The notes below the pieces were generated by a model. That model ran no database searches and was not told where the DNA came from. It worked only from the letters and a program-made list of their open reading frames with translations. The position numbers and the translations under genes are program-made. DNA of 64,000 nucleotides from the NCBI RefSeq assembly GCF_025421775.1, contig NZ_JAOEFX010000001.1, forward strand, positions 496,001 through 560,000, given 5' to 3'. The stretch comes from Paenarthrobacter aurescens. Its GTDB lineage: Bacteria; Actinomycetota; Actinomycetes; Actinomycetales; Micrococcaceae. Numbering within the stretch: position 1 is the stretch's first letter; each line of letters begins with the position of its first letter. Below, piece after piece: positions 57,030 through 64,000 of the stretch.

Positions 57030-58013
57030 ATGACCACAGGGCAGATGTCCGTCCCGGCAGCTCCAGAGCGACCGGCGATCGGCGCGCCTGCTGTGATCGA
57101 AGCGGTAGGGCTGACCAAGACATTTGGTAAGAATCGTGCGCTCAACGCCATGAACCTGGAGGTGCCCGAGGGTTCCATCTTTGGCTTCCTGGGGTTGAAT
57201 GGGGCCGGCAAGACCACATTCCTCCGTGTCATGAGCGGCCTCTCCCGGGCGAGTTCGGGTTCACTGCGTCTTCTCGGCGAAGACGCGACGTTAAACGGGA
57301 CGTCGATCCGTCACAGCATTGGTTACCTACCGGATGTACCCGCGTTCTATGAATGGATGAACGCGCGGCAAACGCTTCATCTCGCGGGCAGGTTGTTTGG
57401 GCTTGACGGGCCGGAGTTGGATGCAAAGACCGAGGAGTTGCTGGATTTCGTCCGTCTCAGCGGAATCGATCAGCCGATCGGCAAGTACTCCCGTGGAATG
57501 CGCCAACGGCTGGGGGTAGCTCAGGCGCTGATCAATTCCCCAAGGCTGCTTCTGCTTGACGAACCCACCAGCGCCCTTGACCCTGAAGGCCGCAGAGAGC
57601 TGTTGGACTTCATTGGAGCACTGCGCGGGAAGACCACGGTGTTCTTCTCAACCCATATTCTCAGCGACGTGGAGCGCATCTGCGACTCCGTGGCAATCCT
57701 TGACAAGGGCCGGGTGCTGGCTCAATCCACCATGGAAGAACTGCGTTCCCGGCGTGGACAGCGACGAATTCTGATCGATGTCAGCGAGGGTGCGGAAGCA
57801 CTCGCCGGAGTCTTCGGACAACAGGACTGGGCGGTTTCAGTTCAACCAGGACCGCGCGGTGAGATCGAGGTCCGCGTATCGGACACAGAAACTGCGCAGC
57901 GCGAAATCCCCCTCCTGATCGGCAACCAAGGTTTGGGTCTCATTCGCATGGAAAACGCTGAATCGGGTCTTGAAGAGGTCTTCCTGGAGCTTGTCGGAAA
58001 GGGAAACCAATGA
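57030..58013 (+). CDS. ABC-2 type transporter ATPase
   Basis: A 327-residue ATPase with Walker A GLNGAGKTT, signature YSRGMRQRLGVAQAL and Walker B LLLLDEPTSALDP. A C-terminal domain of CcmA/NodI type follows (EGAEALAGVFGQQDWAVSVQ). Start ATG 57030 is 2 nt after the USP stop. Pairs with the permease at 58010 as an exporter; substrate unknown. Confidence 0.9.
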   Translation: MTTGQMSVPAAPERPAIGAPAVIEAVGLTKTFGKNRALNAMNLEVPEGSIFGFLGLNGAGKTTFLRVMSGLSRASSGSLRLLGEDATLNGTSIRHSIGYLPDVPAFYEWMNARQTLHLAGRLFGLDGPELDAKTEELLDFVRLSGIDQPIGKYSRGMRQRLGVAQALINSPRLLLLDEPTSALDPEGRRELLDFIGALRGKTTVFFSTHILSDVERICDSVAILDKGRVLAQSTMEELRSRRGQRRILIDVSEGAEALAGVFGQQDWAVSVQPGPRGEIEVRVSDTETAQREIPLLIGNQGLGLIRMENAESGLEEVFLELVGKGNQ

Positions 58014-58780
58014 GCACTTTCTCAGTCCTGGCCGCCAAGGAAGGCCAGGAAATCGTCCACACCTGGCGGATTTGGGTGTTGCCCGCGATAGTCCTGTTCT
58101 TCGCAGTGGTTGGTCCGCCCTTGGCAAAAATAACTCCGGACCTCCTGGGCTCCCTGACAGCGTCTGCGCCAGGTTCGCTGGCATTGCCGGATGCCACTTT
58201 CAGTGACGCTTACGGGCAATGGATAAAGAACCTCTCCCAAATCGTTCTGTTCACCATCGTCATCATGTACGGCGGAGTGGTGTCCAGCGAGATCCGCGAG
58301 GGCACCGCTGCCTTCATACTCACCAAGCCCGTATCGAGGGCCACTTTCATAGCGGCGAAAGCATCTGTGCACGCCACGTTCATCACGGTCGTGTTTGCCT
58401 TGGGAACCCTCACCACATGGGTCGTCACCCTGCTAACCTTCGGGAGCGCGCCCTCCGGCCAGTTGTGGGGTGCGGCGTTCATGCTCCTGCTCTACGGGAT
58501 TCTGGCGCTGTCCTACACCATGCTGTTCTCGGTTTTGATCCCGGCACCGGCCGGGGCAGCCGGCACAGGGCTAGGGGTCTACGCCCTGTTGGCGGTGGGA
58601 GCGGCGTGGGACCCGCTTGCGACCTTTGGGCCGGCAGGCGTACCCGGCATCGCAGCCGCGATTGCCGCCGGCCAGGAACATGTCTCGCCGGCCTGGCCTG
58701 CCGTGAGCAGCCTTGCTGCCGCTGCCGCTGCCCTCGGCCTTGCCTCGTTGATCTTCAACCGGAAAGAACTCCAGCCGTGA
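58010..58780 (+). CDS. ABC-2 type transporter permease
   Basis: A 256-residue protein with six hydrophobic segments, conserved SSEIREGTAAFILTKPVSR between helices 2 and 3, and ATGA overlap with the ATPase gene. NosY-like permeases show the same pattern. Confidence 0.87.
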   Translation: MSTFSVLAAKEGQEIVHTWRIWVLPAIVLFFAVVGPPLAKITPDLLGSLTASAPGSLALPDATFSDAYGQWIKNLSQIVLFTIVIMYGGVVSSEIREGTAAFILTKPVSRATFIAAKASVHATFITVVFALGTLTTWVVTLLTFGSAPSGQLWGAAFMLLLYGILALSYTMLFSVLIPAPAGAAGTGLGVYALLAVGAAWDPLATFGPAGVPGIAAAIAAGQEHVSPAWPAVSSLAAAAAALGLASLIFNRKELQP

Positions 58781-60222
58781 AAAAGCCAGGTCATGTTGTC
58801 CTCCTCATTGTCGGCATTGTTCTGTCTTTGGTCGGCTTCACGTTGGCCGCGGCAGGTGCGGTAGCGACATGGCTTGCCTCTTCCCAAAACGACGGATCGT
58901 TCTTCACCTCCCCAACCGAGCGCTACACGGTTTCGTCCCGGGCATTGGTCTCCCCCCAACTCGATGCGGTGGGCGAGGGCACGCCCGAAAGGCTTCCCTT
59001 CGACGTCGGAACCCTCAGGCTCCGTGCATCTGCAACAGAAGCCGGGCGTGAAGTTTTCATCGGCATCGCACCCCAGAACGAGGTGGACGCATACCTTGCA
59101 GGGGTGCACCACACTGAGTTGCGTGAAGTGAAGTTCCAACCCTTCCGGCCCGTTTACACGGACATTCCAGGATCATCCACCCCTGCAACTCCCGGTGCGC
59201 AACAGTTCTGGGCAGCCTCGGCCTCCGGAACGGGCGAGCAGGAACTCACCTGGAACATCGCCCCCGGTAATTGGACGGTGGTGGTGATGAACGCTGACGC
59301 GAGCGATGGGGTCTCGGCAGATCTGCAGGCCGGTTTCCGTTCTGACCTCATGAGGCCTGCCGCAATGGGCCTGCTGTTCGCCGGGGTCCTGGCCATCCTT
59401 ATCGGCGTTCCGCTGTTGGTGTTGGGCGCCGTAGGTCTGGGCCGTGGCGGAGGACCACCGGGGCGGCCCCCTTCGACATCCGCGGCGGCGCAAGGCTCCA
59501 CCCCGGGTAGCACCACGAGCTCACCGCTTCACTTCACCGGTCATTTGGACCCCGCATTGTCACCTTGGATGTGGCTGGTGAAATGGTTCCTCGCCATCCC
59601 GCATTTCTTTGTTTTGTTCTTTCTTTGGTTTGCGTTCGCCGTCACCAGCATCATTGCCTGGTTCGCCATCCTTTTCACGGGCCGCTACCCACAGTCTCTC
59701 TTTCATTTCAATGTTGGCGTCCTCCGATGGAACTGGCGCGTGGCCTTCTACGCCTATGCCGTGGGCGGAACTGATCGATATCCGCCGTTCAGCCTCTCCC
59801 GCGCGGACTACCCGGCGGACATGGACGTGGAATATCCGCCACGACTGTCCCGGGGCCTGGTTCTTGTAAAGTCCTGGTTGCTGCTCATACCGCACCTGTT
59901 GATCGTGGGGGCATTCACAGGTACGGCGACATGGGCTTGGAGAACCCAGGACGGACCCGCTGGTGTGATCAACGATCGCGGCGGTGGACTGTCGTTGCTG
60001 GGCCTGCTGGTGCTCATCGCGTTGGTCACCCTGTTGTTCACCGGCAGCTATCCGCGCCCCCTTTTCGGATTCATCATGGGCATCAACCGGTGGGTGTACC
60101 GGGTGCTCATCTACGGGGCCCTCTTACGCGACGAGTATCCACCGTTCCGCCTTGATCAAGGTCCCGCCGATCCCAACCCACAGCAGACACCGGATCCTGA
60201 CGGCAGGACCATCCAGCCTTGA
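58777..60222 (+). CDS. DUF4389 membrane protein
   Basis: A 481-residue protein from a GTG in GTGA overlap. A signal-anchor helix (residues 4-32) is followed by a soluble beta-rich region (40-190), a helix near 200-225, a Pro/Ser linker and then two repeated DUF4389-type membrane units. Each unit has a helix pair followed by FTGRYPQSLFHFNVGVLRW or FTGSYPRPLFGFIMGINRW and YPPFSL or YPPFRL. Function unknown. Its place between an ABC exporter and a deacetylase suggests the cell envelope. Confidence 0.8.
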   Translation: MKKPGHVVLLIVGIVLSLVGFTLAAAGAVATWLASSQNDGSFFTSPTERYTVSSRALVSPQLDAVGEGTPERLPFDVGTLRLRASATEAGREVFIGIAPQNEVDAYLAGVHHTELREVKFQPFRPVYTDIPGSSTPATPGAQQFWAASASGTGEQELTWNIAPGNWTVVVMNADASDGVSADLQAGFRSDLMRPAAMGLLFAGVLAILIGVPLLVLGAVGLGRGGGPPGRPPSTSAAAQGSTPGSTTSSPLHFTGHLDPALSPWMWLVKWFLAIPHFFVLFFLWFAFAVTSIIAWFAILFTGRYPQSLFHFNVGVLRWNWRVAFYAYAVGGTDRYPPFSLSRADYPADMDVEYPPRLSRGLVLVKSWLLLIPHLLIVGAFTGTATWAWRTQDGPAGVINDRGGGLSLLGLLVLIALVTLLFTGSYPRPLFGFIMGINRWVYRVLIYGALLRDEYPPFRLDQGPADPNPQQTPDPDGRTIQP

Positions 60223-61172
60223 ATGACGGCAAGCCGGCAACAACCGGGGCGTCACGGTGGAACCCACGACGGCGGGTGGTCGTCGTCGTGGTTTTGGCCG
60301 CCGTGGCGGTTCTTGCCGTGGTGCTCGCACTGCTGGTCACTGCGGCGCCAATGGTGGCCCCTGAGCCCCTTACCAGTTCGACTGCCACCACCACGGCTGC
60401 TACAACCACGACTGCCACCACCGCGACTGCTACAAGCGCGGCGGGGACAGTGGCACCGGCTCCTGTTGAGTCGTCGTCAGAGGCAACGGATCCTGTCATA
60501 CCTGATCCGATTGGTCCGCCGATGCCTGCAGTCCCGGCAGTACTGTTAGGGCGGGACCTGGAAGCGATTCCGGCGACAACGCCGGTCATCGCGCTGACGT
60601 TTGACGCAGGAGCCAACGCGGCCGCCCTTGACAGCATCCTGCTAACGCTGTCACTGCACGACGTAAAGGCAACATTCTTTCTGACCGGCAATTGGGCCTC
60701 CGCAAATAGCGCGAGCGTTGCCCGGATAGTTGCGGCGGAGCATCGGCTGGGTAACCATTCCATGAGCCACCCAGGTTTTACCCAGTTGACGGACGCCCAG
60801 ATCGCAGAGGAGCTGCTCGGAGCTGAAGATGCGGTCCGCGCTGCAGGTGGAGATCCCCGTCCGTTCTTCAGGTTCCCGTATGGCGAGCGGGATTCCCGGG
60901 TCATCGCCACCGTCAACAAGCTCGGCTACGTTGCTGTGCGCTGGAGCGTCGACACTCTGGGCTGGAAGGGAACCAGCGGCGGAGCGTCCCAGGAGTCCGT
61001 CCTGCGGCGCGTTGTTGACGGTCTTCGCCCGGGCGCCATCATTTTGATGCATATCGGTTCCAACCCGGACGACGGCACCACCCTGGACGCTGACGCCCTT
61101 CCCGGCATCATCGAGGCGGTCAGACGTGCCGGCTATGGCTTCGTATCCCTCGACTACCTGCTGGCTGGCTAA
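60219..61172 (+). CDS. Polysaccharide deacetylase (CE4), membrane-anchored
   Basis: A 317-residue protein starting at a TTG in a 4-nt overlap. Residues 19-45 are a signal-anchor helix, then a Thr/Ala-rich spacer (52-75). The NodB domain starts near 115: motif 1 is TFDAG (the metal-binding second Asp of TFDDG is Ala), motif 2 GNHSMSH, motif 3 FFRFPYGERD. It would de-N-acetylate or modify cell-wall glycans outside the membrane. The TFDAG form occurs in a subgroup of family members. Confidence 0.83.
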   Translation: MNDGKPATTGASRWNPRRRVVVVVVLAAVAVLAVVLALLVTAAPMVAPEPLTSSTATTTAATTTTATTATATSAAGTVAPAPVESSSEATDPVIPDPIGPPMPAVPAVLLGRDLEAIPATTPVIALTFDAGANAAALDSILLTLSLHDVKATFFLTGNWASANSASVARIVAAEHRLGNHSMSHPGFTQLTDAQIAEELLGAEDAVRAAGGDPRPFFRFPYGERDSRVIATVNKLGYVAVRWSVDTLGWKGTSGGASQESVLRRVVDGLRPGAIILMHIGSNPDDGTTLDADALPGIIEAVRRAGYGFVSLDYLLAG

Positions 61173-61175
61173 GAT

Positions 61176-63902
61176 ATGGTCGCCAGCTTGAATCACGGCA
61201 CCAAAGGTGCGGCGCATCATGGTTTGCCAGCCCATGAGGTTGTCCTGCTCCTCGAAGCCGATGCCGACCGTGGGCTGAGTCCGGATGTCGTGTCCGCCCG
61301 GACGGAGACCTACGGACCCAATCGCTTGCCAGGTTCGCAGCGCGTCAGCCTCCTGCGTTCAGCTGCCCGTCAATTCAATAATCCCTTGATTTACGTCCTG
61401 TTGGTTGCAGCCGCCGTGACCATCTTCCTGGGAGAGTACGTCGACAGTTCGGTGATTCTCGGCGTCGTAATGGTCAATACGATCATTGGCTTGATACAGG
61501 AGAACAGGGCTGAGGCAGCGCTGGACACATTGCGTGGGCTCGTGCAGACCCGGGCCATGGTCATCCGGAACGGTCAACGATTGCAGATCCCCTCGGAGGA
61601 GTTGGTCCCCGGCGACCTCGTACTTCTGGAAGCGGGAGACAAGGTGCCGGCGGACATCCGCCTCGTCCGGCTCTCGGGTTTGAAAGCAGACGAATCAGCG
61701 TTGACCGGAGAGTCCGAAACGGTAATCAAGGACGAAGTTGTCCTTCCCGTCACGACTCCGGTAGCTGATCGACGCAACATGGTCTACGGGGGGACGTTGC
61801 TAACTTCAGGAAGCGGAGCCGGAGTCGTCGTCGCCACCGGTGGTGAAACCGAACTCGGCGAAATCCACCGGCTGATCGGTACGGTCCGTCCAGCACCCAC
61901 GCCACTCACCAGCAAACTGGCCAAGTTCAGTATGACGCTTACCATCGCCATCCTCGGGCTGTCCGCATGCGCTTTCGTCGTGGGGCTTGCACGGGGGCAG
62001 GAACCCGCTCTGATGTTCACTTCCGTCGTCGCAATGGCTGTTGGCGCCATACCCGAAGGACTGCCCGCAGCCGTGTCGGTCACTCTGGCCATCGGTGTGG
62101 GAAGGATGGCGAAACGCAGGGCCGTTGTGCGACGCCTCCCCGTCGTCGAAACGTTGGGCAGCACCACCGTCATTTGTTCCGACAAGACGGGAACTTTCAC
62201 GGAAAACCAGATGACTGTGGTTGCACTCTGGACACCCACTGCCAGGTACGACCTCACAGGCGTTGGGTATGGCCCGGAGGGATCCGTCAAAAAGCGGGAA
62301 ACCCACGGCGGCGACCTCCAAGGGATAACCGTCGGCAACGATGCCGGCTTGCGCTGGTGCCTTATAGCGGGCGCGGCATGCAACGACTCCGCAGTTTTCC
62401 AGCAGGACGACGCGTGGCGGGTAAGGGGCGACCCCACGGAGGCAGCGCTGATCGTGGCATCCGGCAAAGGACCCGCCGACGTTAAGGAGTTCCTTTTCCG
62501 GAACCCCCGGGTCAGCACCATCCCCTTCACCCACGAACGCCAGTTCATGGCAACGCTCCATAGGGACGGCAGCGCACGTGATGGCGGCCTGTTGCTGGTC
62601 AAAGGAAGCGTTGAACGCGTTCTTGAACTCTGCTCCGGGCAAATGGGCAGTGGCGGTGAGGCCGAGCCCCTCGATGTCGAGGCCAGCACACAAGCGGCAG
62701 AAGGTCTGGCAGGCCAAGGGCTGCGGGTACTCGCAACAGCAATGATGCGAACCAAAGGCCTATCCCCCATGGATCCTTGCGCCGTGCCCGGTGACCTGAC
62801 GTTCACTGGCCTGCAGGCGATGTTCGATCCGCCACGGGAAGCTGCCGCTGCTGCAGTGCGGTCGTGCAGGGCGGCAGGGATCAAGGTCAAGATGATCACC
62901 GGCGACCATCCGGGAACGGCCCACGCCATCGCTGCCGCAGTAGGGCTCGACGGCGACAGTGGGAGCATCGTGGTGGGCGCCCGTTTGGAGGGCAAAGGGG
63001 TTGAGGAATTGGCCGGCGTCGTCGAAGAAGCTTCGGTGTTCGCGAGGGTATCTCCGGCACAAAAGCTGCTCCTGATCCATGCGCTGCAGTCCAATGGCCA
63101 CATAGTGGCCATGACTGGCGACGGCGTTAACGACGCCCCCGCCCTTCGCCAGGCAAATGTTGGTATCGCGATGGGCCATGCCGGCACCGAAGTGGCTAAA
63201 GAGGCATCTGACATCGTCCTCGTGGACGACAACTTCGCCACCATTGAAGCCGCTGTCGAAGAGGGCCGCAACGTTTTCGACAACCTGGTCAAATTCATCG
63301 TCTGGACGCTCCCCACGAACATGGGCGAAGGCCTGGTTATTCTGGTGGCCATCATCATGGGTTGGACCCTCCCCATCCTCCCTACCCAGATTTTGTGGAT
63401 CAACATGACCACGGCAGTGGCCCTGGGGCTGATGCTGGCCTTCGAACCCAAGGAGCCGGGACTCATGACCAGGGCTCCCCGTGATCCGGACCGCCCGCTG
63501 CTGACATGGGCGTTGGCGTTCCGGACTTTGCTGGTGTCCGTCCTCCTGGTCAGCGGCACATGGTGGATTTTCGAGTTCGAACTCGCCGGCGGTGCTTCGC
63601 TTGAAGAGGCCCGGACAGCTGCAGTCAACCTGTTCGTCGTCGTCCAACTCTTCTACCTCTTCAGCTGCCGGTCCTTAACCCGATCCGTAGGAAAACTCCG
63701 GCCTTTCAGCAACCACTGGCTGGTCATCGGAGTCCTGGTCCAGCTCGCAGGGCAGGCAGCAATCAGCTACCTCCCCGTCATGAACCATCTCTTCCACACC
63801 GCGCCCCTGACCCCTGACACCTGGTTGCGGATCCTGGGCGTTGGCGTGATCGCTTCTGTGGCAGTGGCCGCGGACAAACGTTTTCGGCGCACCATCATTT
63901 AG
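61176..63902 (+). CDS. ctpF: P-type cation ATPase, CtpF-like
   Basis: A 908-residue type II pump strongly resembling M. tuberculosis CtpF, a DosR-regulon Ca2+-type ATPase, from the HHGLPAHEVVLLLE start to the FYLFSCRSLTRS near the end. Motifs are DESALTGES (172-180), PEGLPAAVSVTLAIG (293-307), Asp336 in CSDKTGTFTEN and TGDGVNDAPALRQANVGIAMG. The phosphorylation loop has Phe341 where Leu is usual (DKTGTLT). It begins 3 nt after the deacetylase stop. Confidence 0.92.
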   Translation: MVASLNHGTKGAAHHGLPAHEVVLLLEADADRGLSPDVVSARTETYGPNRLPGSQRVSLLRSAARQFNNPLIYVLLVAAAVTIFLGEYVDSSVILGVVMVNTIIGLIQENRAEAALDTLRGLVQTRAMVIRNGQRLQIPSEELVPGDLVLLEAGDKVPADIRLVRLSGLKADESALTGESETVIKDEVVLPVTTPVADRRNMVYGGTLLTSGSGAGVVVATGGETELGEIHRLIGTVRPAPTPLTSKLAKFSMTLTIAILGLSACAFVVGLARGQEPALMFTSVVAMAVGAIPEGLPAAVSVTLAIGVGRMAKRRAVVRRLPVVETLGSTTVICSDKTGTFTENQMTVVALWTPTARYDLTGVGYGPEGSVKKRETHGGDLQGITVGNDAGLRWCLIAGAACNDSAVFQQDDAWRVRGDPTEAALIVASGKGPADVKEFLFRNPRVSTIPFTHERQFMATLHRDGSARDGGLLLVKGSVERVLELCSGQMGSGGEAEPLDVEASTQAAEGLAGQGLRVLATAMMRTKGLSPMDPCAVPGDLTFTGLQAMFDPPREAAAAAVRSCRAAGIKVKMITGDHPGTAHAIAAAVGLDGDSGSIVVGARLEGKGVEELAGVVEEASVFARVSPAQKLLLIHALQSNGHIVAMTGDGVNDAPALRQANVGIAMGHAGTEVAKEASDIVLVDDNFATIEAAVEEGRNVFDNLVKFIVWTLPTNMGEGLVILVAIIMGWTLPILPTQILWINMTTAVALGLMLAFEPKEPGLMTRAPRDPDRPLLTWALAFRTLLVSVLLVSGTWWIFEFELAGGASLEEARTAAVNLFVVVQLFYLFSCRSLTRSVGKLRPFSNHWLVIGVLVQLAGQAAISYLPVMNHLFHTAPLTPDTWLRILGVGVIASVAVAADKRFRRTII

Positions 63903-63910
63903 GAGGAACG

Positions 63911-64000
63911 ATGATACGAGCGGTGCTGTTACTGGTCCAAGGGTTGGTCGCCATCACATCGATTGCCGGCGGTCTGGTCATGGCCGTGGGGTCGTGGCCG
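63911..64000 (+). CDS. Membrane protein, N-terminal part
   Basis: AGGAGG 5 nt before ATG 63911 opens a frame that runs off the window. The 30 visible residues (MIRAVLLLVQGLVAITSIAG...) form one hydrophobic helix. Family cannot be judged; ninth gene of the operon. Confidence 0.6.
   Translation, partial: MIRAVLLLVQGLVAITSIAGGLVMAVGSWP

Noticed and set aside
61784..63628. Long open frame (614 codons) on the minus strand
   Set aside because: It lies wholly antisense to the CtpF-like gene, is Ser/Thr/Pro/Arg-rich and has no recognisable motif; an effect of high GC.

Overview
High-GC DNA with actinobacterial gene content and codon use. The DevR/DevS-type regulators, CtpF-like ATPase, DUF3040 and SPW proteins and PNPOx-like proteins, together with an aromatic catabolic cluster, suggest a soil Micrococcaceae chromosome (Arthrobacter/Paenarthrobacter-like). 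The genus is inferred; no rRNA or other taxonomic marker is present. I saw no tRNA, rRNA, CRISPR array or intact insertion sequence.

Layout. (1) 1-7.4 kb, minus strand: a LacI regulator followed by a lipoprotein solute-binding protein, two permeases, two ATPases of the peptide/nickel (Opp/Dpp) class, and the start of a GH32 beta-fructosidase. This looks like an oligosaccharide uptake and hydrolysis operon with LacI-type palindromes upstream. (2) 7.5-18 kb: an aromatic meta-cleavage island. Two SDRs, a LysR regulator and an MFS transporter (minus) diverge from extradiol dioxygenase, FAH-family hydrolase, cyclase-family hydrolase, FAD monooxygenase, ACMSD-like amidohydrolase and a second FAH-family protein (plus). 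Most plus-strand genes overlap by 1-4 nt. (3) 18-25 kb: a mosaic stretch with a clipped operon gene, an MFS remnant, a truncated dicarboxylate-symporter-like gene and other debris around a GT28 glycosyltransferase, a GH3 glycosidase, a GntR regulator and a small winged-helix protein.

(4) 25.5-64 kb: the most interesting part, a compact DevR/DosR-like hypoxia or dormancy regulon. It encodes a DevS-type GAF histidine kinase whose haem-ligand His and distal Tyr align with those of M. tuberculosis DosS, and a DevR-type LuxR response regulator arranged tail to tail with it. Around them lie five universal stress proteins, five PNPOx-like proteins, three P-type ATPases (one closely resembling CtpF), two zinc alcohol dehydrogenases, phosphoketolase, acetate kinase, phosphotransacetylase, PEP synthase, PfkA, a HAD-GH65 fusion resembling part of mycobacterial Rv2006, and a beta-CASP MBL hydrolase.

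Reading the intergenic regions by eye, I found thirteen copies of a 15-bp element, consensus GKGACYTTCGGCCCT. They sit at nearly every promoter region from 29 to 56 kb. Positions 3, 5, 7, 12, 14 and 15 are identical in all thirteen. The element resembles the GGGAC...GNCCC architecture of the DosR box. I infer that DevR binds these sites and co-induces fermentation and substrate-level ATP generation (Xfp, AckA, Pta), glycan and glycolytic metabolism, ion pumping and stress proteins when oxygen falls. A nine-gene operon (DUF3040, flavodoxin, USP, ABC exporter, DUF4389, deacetylase, ctpF, membrane protein) runs off the right edge.
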